Assembly: GCF_026013965.1 (NCBI RefSeq)
Contig: NZ_CP110341.1
Span: 248,001 to 312,000, forward strand
DNA length: 64,000 nt
Direction: 5' to 3'
Origin: Brevibacterium sp. JSBI002
GTDB taxonomy: Bacteria; Actinomycetota; Actinomycetes; Actinomycetales; Brevibacteriaceae
Positions 35,575 through 45,863 of this stretch are shown here, one piece after another; within the stretch, counting starts at the first letter, position 1, and each line of letters opens with the position of its first letter. A program made the translations under genes and the position numbers. The notes under the pieces are model-generated. The model was not told where the DNA came from. It did no database searches and was given only the letters and a program-made list of their open reading frames with translations.

Positions 35575-37005
35575 TCACTTGCGCTCGAGTTCCTCGAGGC
35601 TGGGGTAGATCGTCTCCTTCGGGGCGACTCCGTGGTTGCGGATGAGCACGAAGTAGAGGACGAAGGTGACGACGATGCCGACGAGCCACGAGATGTCCGC
35701 GCCGCCGAGCTTCGCGACCAGCGGGCCGGTGTAGAACGACTGCGCGAGGAACGGGATCTGGATGATCACGCCGACGCCGTAGGCGACGAGTGCCCGCCAA
35801 TTCCATGCGCCGTAGCGGCCGGCCCGGTCGTAGAAGGCGGGGATGTCGAAGCGGTCCTTCGAGATCAGGTAGTAGTCGGTGAGGTTGATGACGCTCCATG
35901 GGGTGAAGACCATGAGCAGGGCGAGGACGAAGTTCTTGAAGTTCGCGAGGAAGTCCGCCGAGGCCAGCAGGGCCACGAGCACGGTGAGGGTGACGATGCC
36001 GATGACGAAGACCGCGCGCGTCCAGCGGCGGATGGTCGCCTTGTTGCCGAAGGAGGTGAGGATCGTCAGCGTGCACATGAACGCTCCGTAGGCGTTGAGC
36101 GTGTTGACGGTGAGCTTGCCCAGCAGGATGACGACGAAGATGAGGAGCGCGAAGACGCCGCCGCCGACGATGTCCCCGACATAGGCGACCTGGTTCTCGA
36201 CGAATTCGTTGCCGGACTCCGTCATGGCGGCGGCTCCGATGAGTGCGCCGAGGGTCATCGACCACTGCGATCCGATGACCGATCCGCCGAAGGTGAACCA
36301 GAAGGTCTTCGATGACGGGGTCGATCGCGGTAGATACCGCGAATAGTCGGCGACGTAGGGGCCGTAGGTCAGCTGCCAGCCCACGGACAGGGCGATCGCG
36401 GAGAGGAAGGCGGGGAAGGCGAACGACGATCCCGAGATCAGTCCGGGAACGTCGACCTGCGTGATCACGCAGTAGGTGATGAAGAGGAATCCGAGCAGAC
36501 CCGTCACCGAGGAGATCCGACCGAGCACATGGATGTACTTGTATCCCAGCAGGGCCACCAGGGCGGTGAGCGCGCCGAAGATGACGATGCCGATCCACGG
36601 AGTCTGCACGCCGATGATCAGATTGACTGCCTGGCCGGACAGGACCGCGCCGGTCGAGGCGAAGCCGATGTACATGAGCACGACGAGAACGAGCGGGATG
36701 ATCGCACCGATGATGCCGAACTGAGCCCGCGAGGAGATCATCTGTGGCAGTCCCAGCTGCGGACCCTGCGCCGAGTGCAGCGCCATGACGATTCCGCCGA
36801 TGATGTTGCCGATGAGCAGGCCGATGATCGCCCAGAGTGCGTCAGCGCCGAAGACGACGGCCAAGGCCCCGTCGACGATCGCGGTGATCTGAGTGTTGGC
36901 GCCGAACCACAGGGTGAACTGGGAACGTGGCGTTCCGTGACGCTCGGCGTCAGGCACCATCTCGATGGATCGCTTCTCGATCCCCGAATTGGTCGTACTC
37001 GCCAT
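35575..37005 (-). CDS. NCS1-family permease (cytosine/purine/allantoin type)
   Basis: The 476-residue protein begins MASTTNSGIEKRSIEMVPDA and has about 12 membrane helices. FTLWFGANTQITAIVDGALA and GPQLGLPQMISSRAQFG are typical of the nucleobase:cation symporter-1 family, as is FTPWSVINLTDYYLISKDRF near 390. NCS1 carriers import cytosine, purines, allantoin, hydantoins or other small ring compounds. A TCCGA-type palindrome shared with the hut operons lies 83 bp upstream, so import of urocanate or another imidazole compound is an attractive inference. The call of NCS1 is firm, the substrate is not. Confidence 0.9.
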   Translation of the reverse strand: MASTTNSGIEKRSIEMVPDAERHGTPRSQFTLWFGANTQITAIVDGALAVVFGADALWAIIGLLIGNIIGGIVMALHSAQGPQLGLPQMISSRAQFGIIGAIIPLVLVVLMYIGFASTGAVLSGQAVNLIIGVQTPWIGIVIFGALTALVALLGYKYIHVLGRISSVTGLLGFLFITYCVITQVDVPGLISGSSFAFPAFLSAIALSVGWQLTYGPYVADYSRYLPRSTPSSKTFWFTFGGSVIGSQWSMTLGALIGAAAMTESGNEFVENQVAYVGDIVGGGVFALLIFVVILLGKLTVNTLNAYGAFMCTLTILTSFGNKATIRRWTRAVFVIGIVTLTVLVALLASADFLANFKNFVLALLMVFTPWSVINLTDYYLISKDRFDIPAFYDRAGRYGAWNWRALVAYGVGVIIQIPFLAQSFYTGPLVAKLGGADISWLVGIVVTFVLYFVLIRNHGVAPKETIYPSLEELERK

Positions 37006-37087
37006 GTTTCTCTCCTTTGAACTGATGGATCTGGTTCAGTGTGGCACCGCCGGTTCGCATCCCACGAGATCCGAGTCACAGGTTTCG

Positions 37088-37101
37088 TCCGAGATATCGG
37101 A
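37088..37101. promoter_or_regulatory. TCCGA-GATA-TCGGA operator upstream of the NCS1 permease
   Basis: Perfect 5-bp arms with a 4-nt centre, the first of four related sites (39810, 42540, 45764). It lies 83 bp before the permease start, in the gap after the acyl-CoA dehydrogenase stop. Confidence 0.7.
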
Positions 37102-37173
37102 AAATCTCGCCGAGGCGGCCCTCGCCTCCCGTGGGATCGACGAGTTCCGGACGATGCGTGCGGGTTTTCGCCT

Positions 37174-37243
37174 CCAAGTTCCGCACAGATCGACCGGAAC
37201 TTGGACGACGTGCACTCAAGCGACGTGCACTCAGGCGACGTGC
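37174..37243. repeat. 10-bp inverted repeat and 15-bp tandem repeats
   Basis: CCAAGTTCCG (37174-37183) and CGGAACTTGG (37195-37204) are perfect inverted arms 11 nt apart. Directly after come GACGTGCACTCAAGC (37207-37221), GACGTGCACTCAGGC (37222-37236) and a partial third unit. The whole gap 37006-37323 has no gene; it holds these repeats and the operator at 37088, and the inverted repeat may end the acyl-CoA dehydrogenase transcript. Confidence 0.55.
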
Positions 37244-37323
37244 CGATCGTAGACCTGGACAAGTTTCGGTGCTGTTTCGCGCTCGGCCTCTCGGACACCG
37301 GCGCCTGTGTTCCGTGCCGGCAG

Positions 37324-38463
37324 CTACTTCGCCAGGGAGCGGGCGATGATCGTGCGTTGGATCTCCGAGGAGCCTTCGTAGATGCGGTAGATCCGGGCAT
37401 CGCGCACGTAGCGTTCCAGCGGGAAGTCCCGGGTGAAGCCGTAACCGCCGTGGATCTGCAGGGCTTCATCGGCGATGAAGGCGGCCGCCTCGGAGGCGGC
37501 GAGTTTCGCTGTGGCCGAGGAGCGGGTGAAATCGACCCCTGAATCGCGCTGTTCGGCGGCGTCCATCGTCAGCAGCCACGCTGATCGGTACTTCGTGTAC
37601 ATGTCCGCGAGCTTGAACGCGATGCCCTGCAAGCGGCCAAGCGGTTTCCCGCTGATCTTGCGCTCGCCCGCCCAATCCACGGCGGCGTCGAGGGCGGCCT
37701 TGCCGATTCCCAGGCTCATCGCCGCGACCTCGATGCGACCACGGTCGAGCACGCGCATTGCCGTCGTGAAGCCTTCGCCTGCGTTCCCGATGAGGGCGTC
37801 CTCGGGAACGACGGTGTCGATGACGAACTCGTAGACCGGACTTCCCCGCAGACCCATCGTCTTCTCCGGGGGATTGAAGTCCAACCCCGCCGAGGCGTCC
37901 GCGGTGTCGACGATGAATGCGCTGATTCCCTTGTGGCCGGCATCGACGTCGGTCTTCGCGTAGACGACGATGAAGTCCGCGAAGCCGGCGTTGGTGATGA
38001 AGCACTTCGTGCCCTTGAGATGCCAACCACCGTCGACCCGTGTGGCCTTCGTCGACATCTCCGCCGGGTTCGAACCGGCACCCGGCTCGGTGAGCCCGAA
38101 AGCGCCGATGACCTCGCCGGCAGCGGCACGTGGCAGCCACGCTTCGCGTTGGGCATCGGTGCCGCCGAGGAGGATCGAGTCGGTGGCGAGGAACTGCGCG
38201 GTGACGATCGACGCGGTCGATGCGCACGCCTCGGTGATGGCGGCGACCATCTGGCTCATCGCCACCGAACCGACGCCGGGCCCGCCGAATTCATCGGGCA
38301 GGTTGAGCCCCATGACCCCCACCTCGGCGAGGGTCTTCAAGGTTTCGTCGGAGACGCGTTCGTTCGCGTCGGCGGAGGCCGCCTGCGGGGCGAGGACGTC
38401 CTTGCTGATCTGGGCGACGGCGTCGACGAGTTCCTGTTCGTCGGCGGAGATTTCGAAGGCCAT
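37324..38463 (-). CDS. Acyl-CoA dehydrogenase (short-chain type)
   Basis: The 379-residue flavoprotein starts MAFEISADEQELVDAVAQIS. FAD and substrate motifs are GAFGLTEPGAGSNPAEM (near 125-141) and CFITNAGFADFIVVYAK. The C-terminal QIHGGYGFTRDFPLERYVRD and IYRIYEGSSEIQR contain the probable catalytic glutamate. It resembles butyryl-CoA-type dehydrogenases, forming a 2,3-enoyl-CoA and passing electrons to ETF. It is 93 nt downstream of a CaiB-type CoA-transferase, so the two probably activate and dehydrogenate one acid. The transferase has a hut-like operator upstream, linking this pair to histidine catabolism by inference. Confidence 0.92.
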   Translation of the reverse strand: MAFEISADEQELVDAVAQISKDVLAPQAASADANERVSDETLKTLAEVGVMGLNLPDEFGGPGVGSVAMSQMVAAITEACASTASIVTAQFLATDSILLGGTDAQREAWLPRAAAGEVIGAFGLTEPGAGSNPAEMSTKATRVDGGWHLKGTKCFITNAGFADFIVVYAKTDVDAGHKGISAFIVDTADASAGLDFNPPEKTMGLRGSPVYEFVIDTVVPEDALIGNAGEGFTTAMRVLDRGRIEVAAMSLGIGKAALDAAVDWAGERKISGKPLGRLQGIAFKLADMYTKYRSAWLLTMDAAEQRDSGVDFTRSSATAKLAASEAAAFIADEALQIHGGYGFTRDFPLERYVRDARIYRIYEGSSEIQRTIIARSLAK

Positions 38464-38556
38464 GAGTGCTCCTTGGAGGTAAGGTGATCGTGAGGTGAAG
38501 AGGATGTGCGTGGAGGGAGGCGTCCGCGGGAGGAGCCGAATCCTTCGGCCCGCGGC

Positions 38557-39762
38557 TCAGTTCGCCGACTCGGTCGGTTCGGCCGAGTCCGTCGAATCCG
38601 TTGGGTCCGATGGCTTCGTCCGCCCCGCCTCGGCGAAGTCTGCATTGTGCTCGCCGAGGCGGGGCGCCGGAAGCGCGGACGCCGGGCGGGTGCCGTCGAC
38701 GAGGAGCGGGTGGCCGAGGAAGGCGTGTCCGGACCGGGGATCGGTGGCAGTGAGATCGCGATCGGAGCCGATGGGGCCGGTGACCGCCTCGGCGAAATCG
38801 AGGACGGGGGAGTTCGGGATTCCGGCGGCATCGAAGATCTCGCACAGCTCGGTCACGATGCGCCCGGTGGTGAATTCTTCGATCTCGATGCGCAGCGCGT
38901 CGTCGTTGTCCGACCGATGCGCGTCGGTGGCGAAGCGCGGATCGGTGGCCAGCTCCGGCTTGCCGAGGGTGGCGGCCAGGGTGGCGAAGAGTCGGTCGTT
39001 GGCCACGGCGATGACGAGGAGTCCGTCGGCGGCGCGATAGGTGTCGAACGGTGCCGAAACGGGGTGGCGGTTGCCGACCCGGGTGGGGGCGGATCCGGCG
39101 GAGTGGAGGGAAGCGTTCGTCGGCTGCATGGCGAGCATGACGTCGAGCATCGGAATGTCGATATGGGCGCCTTCGCCGGTCGTCTGGCGGTGGAAGAGCG
39201 CCGAGGAGATGCCGAAGGCGGCGAAGACTCCGGCGGAGACGTCGGCGATGGATTCGCCGACTCGGGTGGGGGACCCGTCGGGGAAGCCGGTCGAGGCCAT
39301 GAGCCCGCTCAGGGCTTGAATGACGGTGTCGTAGGCGGGGCGTTTTGCTTGGGCGCCGTGCTGTCCGAAGCCGGAGATCGACGCGTAGACGATATCGGGC
39401 TTGACGGCCTTGAGGTCCTCATAGGACAGGCCGAGCTTCGCGGCGACTCCGGGGCGGAAGTTCTCGACGACGACATCGCAGCTCGTGATGAGATCGAGCA
39501 GGCGAGCGTGGTCTTCCGGGTCCTTGAGATCGGCCTCGATCGAGCGCTTTCCGCGGTTGAGTCCGGTGAAGTAAGTCGACCCGGATTCAGTGAAGGGTCC
39601 GAGATGTCGGGAATCGTCCCCGTGGCCGGGCATCTCGATCTTGATGACCTCGGCGCCCTGGTCGGCGAGCATCGCCGTGGCGTAGGGACCGGCGAGGACT
39701 CGGGAGAAATCGGCGACCCGAACCCCGGTCAGCAGCTGCTTCGTTGCGTTCATGATCCTCAT
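38557..39762 (-). CDS. CaiB/BaiF (family III) CoA-transferase
   Basis: The 401-residue protein (second ATG gives MNATKQLLTGVRVADFSRVL) has family III motifs: RVLAGPYATAMLADQGAEVI, then KRSIEADLKDPEDHARLLDL, and the catalytic-aspartate region VVENFRPGVAAKLGL, YASISGFGQHG. It moves CoA from one acyl-CoA to another acid. The C-terminal tail (PSDPTDSTDSAEPTES) is a low-complexity Pro/Ser/Asp/Thr extension. It is followed by the acyl-CoA dehydrogenase and preceded by a TCCGA-type operator 48 bp before the start. Confidence 0.92.
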   Translation of the reverse strand: MRIMNATKQLLTGVRVADFSRVLAGPYATAMLADQGAEVIKIEMPGHGDDSRHLGPFTESGSTYFTGLNRGKRSIEADLKDPEDHARLLDLITSCDVVVENFRPGVAAKLGLSYEDLKAVKPDIVYASISGFGQHGAQAKRPAYDTVIQALSGLMASTGFPDGSPTRVGESIADVSAGVFAAFGISSALFHRQTTGEGAHIDIPMLDVMLAMQPTNASLHSAGSAPTRVGNRHPVSAPFDTYRAADGLLVIAVANDRLFATLAATLGKPELATDPRFATDAHRSDNDDALRIEIEEFTTGRIVTELCEIFDAAGIPNSPVLDFAEAVTGPIGSDRDLTATDPRSGHAFLGHPLLVDGTRPASALPAPRLGEHNADFAEAGRTKPSDPTDSTDSAEPTESAN

Positions 39763-39809
39763 CTTCGGCGCTGACCTGGGCTAAGACAACGGGGTCTCCG
39801 CGGATTTCG

Positions 39810-39823
39810 TCCGAGGTGTCGGA
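39810..39823. promoter_or_regulatory. TCCGA-GGTG-TCGGA operator upstream of the CoA-transferase
   Basis: Perfect 5-bp arms, 48 bp before the CoA-transferase start. The flanking TTTCG-TCCGA is shared with the site at 37088. Confidence 0.7.
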
Positions 39824-39886
39824 CGGACGGGTACGCAGTCTGGGCTGGGCTGGAGTCGCGACGGTCTCGGTCGCCGGAGTCGAGGA

Positions 39887-39947
39887 GAGTTCCGGCCGTT
39901 CCGTGCGGGAAATGGGTGTTTGTTCCCGCACGGAACGTCCGGAACTC
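39887..39947. terminator. Long hairpin after the thiolase gene
   Basis: Arms of 25 nt (starting GAGTTCCGGCC, ending GTCCGGAACTC) pair with one mismatch around an 11-nt loop. It lies 41 nt after the thiolase stop and upstream of the CoA-transferase, so the thiolase transcript probably ends here. Confidence 0.75.
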
Positions 39948-39987
39948 AGTTCTGCCTTGAAAAGATCAGGCTCAGGAGGGGTGAGTC

Positions 39988-41210
39988 TCAGGCGACGCGT
40001 TCGAAGACTGCGGCCATTCCCTGACCGCCGCCGATGCACATGGTCTCGACTCCGTAGCGCGATTCGCGGCGATCCATCTCCCGCAGCAAGGTGGCGAGGA
40101 TGCGCCCACCGGTCGCGCCGACCGGGTGGCCCAGTGAGATGCCCGAGCCGTTGACGTTGAGACGCTCGGCGAAGTCGGATTCGGACAGTTTCCATTCGGT
40201 CGTGCAGGCGAGCACCTGCGCCGCGAATGCCTCGTTGAGTTCGATGAGGTCGATATCGCCGAGTTCGAGACCTGCGCGCTGCAGTGCCTTCGCGGTCGCG
40301 GGGACCGGACCGATGCCCATCGTCTTCGGCGGCACTCCGGCCACCGCCCAGCTGCGCATGCGGGCGAAGACCCGCAGCCCGAGCTCGGCGCCTTGGCCGC
40401 GGTGGTGACGATGCACAGAGCGGCGCCGTCGTTCTGGCCCGAGGCGTTGCCCGCGGTCACCGTGGCCTCATCGTCGGACTTCCCGAGCATCGGCTTGAGC
40501 TTCGCGAGCTTCTCGACCGTCGATCCGGAGCGGATGTGCTCGTCGGTCGTGATGACCTGTTCGGGGGTCTTCCTGGTGGCCGGCAGCGTGATCGGCACGA
40601 TCTCCTCGGCGAACTTCCCCTCTTCCGTCGCAGAGGCGGCCCGACGATGCGATTCCACGGCGTAGGCGTCCTGGTCCTCCCGCGAGATCTTGTACTCCCG
40701 ACGCAGGTTCTCCGCGGTTTCGATCATTCCGCCGGGCACCGGATAATCCTTGCCGCCGGCGGTGAGGCGGCCGCGGACGAGACCGTCCTTGAGTTCGATG
40801 TTGCCGCCCTTGACGCCCCACCGGATCTCCTCGTTGAAGAACGGTGCGCGGCTCATCGACTCGACACCGCCGGCAACGACGAGGTCGGCGAAGCCAGCTG
40901 AGATCATCGCGTGAGCGTCGGCGATCGCCTGCAGGCCGGAGCCGCAGCGACGGTCGACCTGTCGGCCGGGAACGGTGATCGGCAGTCCCGCATTGAGGGC
41001 GACGACGCGGCCGATCGCCGGAGTCTCCATGTGCGGATAGCAGTTGCCGAGGACGACATCCTCAATGGCCTCGCCCGGCAGGTTGGTCTTCTCCAGCAGA
41101 GCTGTGAGGACCTGTCGGCCGAGCTCCTCATGCGGAACGTTCTTGAACTGTCCGCCGAATCCGCCCACGGGGGAGCGGAGAGGTTCGCAGATGACGATGT
41201 CTTCGGACAC
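39988..41210 (-). pseudogene. Acetyl-CoA C-acetyltransferase (thiolase) with single-base frameshift
   Basis: The first frame (from 41210, MSEDIVICEPLRSPVGGFGG) carries the N-terminal thiolase domain, including VDRRCGSGLQAIADAHAMI with the acylation cysteine near 90 and GGVESMSRAPF. After TAGNASGQNDGAALCIVTTA the conserved sequence moves to another frame (ELGLRVFARMRSWAVAGV) and runs to 39988 with ELNEAFAAQ, NGSGISLGHPVGATG and CIGGGQGMA. The span of 1,223 nt implies one missing base near 40387-40396. If it is an assembly error, the intact protein has about 407 residues. The second catalytic Cys and His lie after the frameshift. Confidence 0.88.
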
Positions 41211-41478
41211 AGAGTCTCCCTTTGGGTTGTGATCGAGCCGTCCTGCCGCGGCGGTGAGGCATCGATCCCTTCGGCATCACTGCCGATGCTGATATCAATA
41301 CATTCTGATTTATGAACATATCCGAATAGATCTCGAGAGACAAGAGGTCGTCTCAATGAATGGGTATCCGGACACGCATCAGATGGTCGGCGGACGCGTG
41401 CGCGGCGAACGATGGTGGGCTCGGTCGCGTGGGCGACGGACGTGGAGGTTTTCCGAACGGCGGTGAAGCCGGCCGAGC

Positions 41479-42372
41479 TCAGCGGACTGTCGGCAGGACC
41501 GCCTCGGCGACATCGAGGACCGTGCTCAGGGCTGCGTCCTGTTGGTCGAGGCGGTATGCGAGGTGAAGCTGGGTAGCTTCGTTCGGGAGGTCGAGCGGCA
41601 CCGCGGTGATCCGCGAGTCGTAGCCGGCGGCGACGGAGTCGAACGTGATCGTCACACCCATTCCGGCGGCCACGAGCGCAGAGATCGACTGCGAATCGGG
41701 GGCCTCCTGGACCGTGCGCGGGCTGAACCCGGCATCGAGGCATAGGCGCATGGCGGTCTCGCGCAGGTTCGAATTCGGGCGCGCGGGCAGAAGGACGAAA
41801 GGCTCGTCGGCGAGCTCTGCGACGTCGATCTTCTTCCGATTCGCCAGGTGATGTGAACTCGGCAGGGCGACACATGGGCGCTCGATCGCCACTGGGCGAC
41901 CCGCGATGAGCGGAGGCCGCCGGCGCCAACGGACAAGGGCGAGATCGAGCGTGCCGTCCATGATCCGCTCGAGACCCTCGTCGGCATAGACGGTCGACTC
42001 GAGGTGGAAGGTGATTCCCGGACTGCGTTCGTGTGAGGCGGCCACGAGGGTGGCTGCCAAGTCGCGGGAAGACGGGTGCGAATACCCGAAGCGAACCCGG
42101 CCGACCTCGCCGCTGGAGGAGCGGTGGACGGATTCGATCGCGGCCTGCTGGGTCGCGAGCATGTGTTTGGCCGGTTCGAGCAGGGCCTCGCCTGCGGAGG
42201 AGAGGCTGACCGAGCGGGTTGTGCGCTGGAACAGTGAGGCGCCGAGTTCGGTCTCGAGGGAGCGGATGGTGCGGCTCAGCGGAGGCTGGGCCATGCCGAG
42301 GCGTTCGGCAGCGCGGCCGAAGTGGAGTTCCTCGGCGACGGCGACGAAGGCGCGGATCTGCTGCAGCTCCAA
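41479..42372 (-). CDS. LysR-family transcriptional regulator, divergent from hutU
   Basis: The 297-residue protein starts MELQQIRAFVAVAEELHFGR, with the helix-turn-helix at about 1-60 (AAERLGMAQPPLSRTIRSLE) and an effector domain from about 90 (VRFGYSHPSSRDLAATLVAA). It is transcribed away from hutU, with 335 bp between the starts, the usual arrangement for a LysR activator. A candidate LysR box is at 42427-42444. Control of hutU, or of the acyl-CoA genes on its own strand, is possible. Confidence 0.9.
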   Translation of the reverse strand: MELQQIRAFVAVAEELHFGRAAERLGMAQPPLSRTIRSLETELGASLFQRTTRSVSLSSAGEALLEPAKHMLATQQAAIESVHRSSSGEVGRVRFGYSHPSSRDLAATLVAASHERSPGITFHLESTVYADEGLERIMDGTLDLALVRWRRRPPLIAGRPVAIERPCVALPSSHHLANRKKIDVAELADEPFVLLPARPNSNLRETAMRLCLDAGFSPRTVQEAPDSQSISALVAAGMGVTITFDSVAAGYDSRITAVPLDLPNEATQLHLAYRLDQQDAALSTVLDVAEAVLPTVR

Positions 42373-42426
42373 CGTTTCTCCATTCGGTTCGCTCTGGTCG
42401 GTTCTCGGTGTGGGTGGATCATTATC

Positions 42427-42444
42427 ATTGCACGATTCGGCAAT
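42427..42444. promoter_or_regulatory. Candidate LysR box ATTGC-N8-GCAAT
   Basis: Inverted arms ATTGC and GCAAT enclose ACGATTCG in an AT-rich stretch, 55 bp upstream of the LysR gene start. The spacing fits the T-N11-A pattern of LysR-type sites. Confidence 0.5.
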
Positions 42445-42539
42445 AATGCCAGGTGTGTTTACCGAAGCGCGGGCTGCTCTTCGTGGGGTGGATTGGATCT
42501 GTTCCCGGGCTGCGAGTTTCTGCCGTCAATTTCAGTCCG

Positions 42540-42553
42540 TCCGAAATGTCGGA
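42540..42553. promoter_or_regulatory. TCCGA-AATG-TCGGA operator upstream of hutU
   Basis: Perfect 5-bp arms, extended on both sides (CCG-TCCGA...TCGGA-CGG). It lies 155 bp before the hutU start. Third member of the four-site family. Confidence 0.75.
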
Positions 42554-42707
42554 CGGAACTTGATGCGGGCCACTTCCGCATTCTGCTCCAGTCGTCAGAA
42601 TGGATGGTGTAGTCAGAGCCGACAGCGCAGGGGAGCCCACACCTCGGCGCGACCGCGAAGCGGCAGCCAAGCATCCGCCTCGTCGGACACAGCGACAAGG
42701 AGAACCC

Positions 42708-44429
<1,722 letters not shown>

Positions 44430-44481
44430 GCAGTCTGCGGCGCAGCTGCGTACACGGGCGCGGTCGCGGCTGAAGCGGGCA

Positions 44482-44550
44482 CTTTGGTACACGCTGTTCT
44501 GAATTGCTCACGTTCCTCGGTGGGCATTTCAGAACAGGGTGTACCAAAAG
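44482..44550. repeat. About 26-bp imperfect inverted repeat after hutU
   Basis: CTTTGGTACACGCTGTTCTG (from 44482) is mirrored by CAGAACAGGGTGTACCAAAAG (ending 44550), with a loop of about 16 nt. It lies between the hutU stop and the terminator at 44584. It could be a second terminator, a miniature element or a binding site; there is no flanking duplication I can see. Confidence 0.6.
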
Positions 44551-44583
44551 AGCAAACTGCCGTGTGGCTGCTGAATAGCTCGA

Positions 44584-44629
44584 AAAAAGTCGAGCAGCAC
44601 AGTTTTGAAACAGTGCTGCTCGACTTTTT
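44584..44629. terminator. Bidirectional intrinsic terminator between hutU and SDR genes
   Basis: AAAAAGTCGAGCAGCAC (44584-44600) pairs perfectly with GTGCTGCTCGACTTTTT (44613-44629), and inner GTTT/AAAC bases extend the stem. A-run and T-run on either side make it a classic terminator for the convergent genes hutU (+) and SDR (-). Confidence 0.93.
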
Positions 44630-44679
44630 GTGTGCCGCGGGGAATTGTCGACCGCGAGTAATCGGCTGCGCCGCGAACC

Positions 44680-45570
44680 CTACTCGTCGAGGAAGAGGTC
44701 GAGCTCGAGGTCGTTGGGCCCGTGACCGACGGAACCGGACTTCGACGCATCATGGGCGTAAGCCGAGAGGTCCGTGACACCTTGAGCCGCCAACACCTCG
44801 TCGTCGATGAAGAAATTGCCGGTGACCTCGCGGGGGCCGCTGGTAAGGATCACCCATGCCGCCCCGGCCATGATCTCGGGCTTGCGGCTGCGCGCCATGA
44901 GCTGTTCGCCGCCGAGGAGGTTGTTCACAGCGGCCGTCGCGATCGTCGTCCGTGGCCACAGGCTGTTCGCCGCGACTCCGGCCTCGCGCTGCTCCTCGGC
45001 CAGCCCGAGCGTGACCAGCGACATCCCGTACTTCGCCATCGTGTAACCCAGGTGCCTGCCCGCCCATGCCGGATTGAGATTGAGCGGCGGGGAGAGCGTG
45101 AGCACATGCGCGGCGTCCGAGGCTCGGAGGTGCGGCAGAGCCGTTTTGGCCAGAAGGTAGGAGCCACGTGCGTTGATCGAGTTCATGAGATCGAACTTCT
45201 TCATCGGCAGGTCCTCGACTGGGGAGAGGTCGATGGCGCTGGCATTGTTGACGACGATGTCGATGCCCCCGAAGGTCTCAACGGTCTTCGCGACCGCTTC
45301 GGCGACGGATTCGTCGCTGCGGACGTCACCGATGATCGGCAGGGCCTTGCCGCCGGCCGCCTCGATCTGCTCGGCCGCGGTGTAGACCGTGCCCTCGAGC
45401 TTCGGGTGCGGTTCCGCGGTCTTCGCCAGCAGCGCGACGTTCGCCCCGTCCTGGGCTGCGCGCAGAGCGATCGCCAGTCCGATTCCACGGCTGCCGCCGC
45501 TCATGATGATCGTCCGTCCGGCCAGCGATCGGGTGGAATCTCCCTCGCCGAGGTGGCTGTCAGTGGTCAT
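44680..45570 (-). CDS. Short-chain dehydrogenase/reductase (HSDL2-like)
   Basis: The 296-residue protein has the cofactor motif IIMSGGSRGIGLAIALRAAQ near 20-40, NNASAIDLSP near 112, and the active-site YTMAKYGMS near 180 with catalytic Tyr and Lys; the usual catalytic Ser region reads LTLSPPLNL. The ANVALLAKTAEPHPKLEGTV stretch and FIDDEVLAAQGVTDLSAY ending match the hydroxysteroid-dehydrogenase-like 2 subgroup, thought to act on fatty-acyl substrates. It lies between hutU and hutI and is divergent from hutI, sharing the region with the TCCGA operator at 45764. Confidence 0.88.
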   Translation of the reverse strand: MTTDSHLGEGDSTRSLAGRTIIMSGGSRGIGLAIALRAAQDGANVALLAKTAEPHPKLEGTVYTAAEQIEAAGGKALPIIGDVRSDESVAEAVAKTVETFGGIDIVVNNASAIDLSPVEDLPMKKFDLMNSINARGSYLLAKTALPHLRASDAAHVLTLSPPLNLNPAWAGRHLGYTMAKYGMSLVTLGLAEEQREAGVAANSLWPRTTIATAAVNNLLGGEQLMARSRKPEIMAGAAWVILTSGPREVTGNFFIDDEVLAAQGVTDLSAYAHDASKSGSVGHGPNDLELDLFLDE

Positions 45571-45763
45571 CGTTCGTCTCCTTCATCCGTAGTCCGATGA
45601 TCGTATCCGTGTGTTCGGTGCTCGGGTCCGTGTGTCCGCGATCCGTTGATCAGGATGGATATGAGCCAGGCTAGCCTTCGGGCGACGACTTTGCCCAGGT
45701 GTCAGGTGCTTCCGGTGCCCGACAGCGAGGGTGACCGTTCCGACAGGACGGCATGAATTCTTG

Positions 45764-45777
45764 TCCGAAATATCGGA
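45764..45777. promoter_or_regulatory. TCCGA-AATA-TCGGA operator upstream of hutI
   Basis: Perfect 5-bp arms extended by G/C (GTCCGA...TCGGAC), 87 bp before hutI and 194 bp before the divergent SDR gene. Best-conserved of the four sites. Confidence 0.75.
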
Positions 45778-45863
45778 CGAATATCTTTCTTGGCCGTTCA
45801 CTGCCGTTCGTCGACAGTCCATACTGGGACTGAACCACACTCGATCGGAAAGGGCCGACCGTC

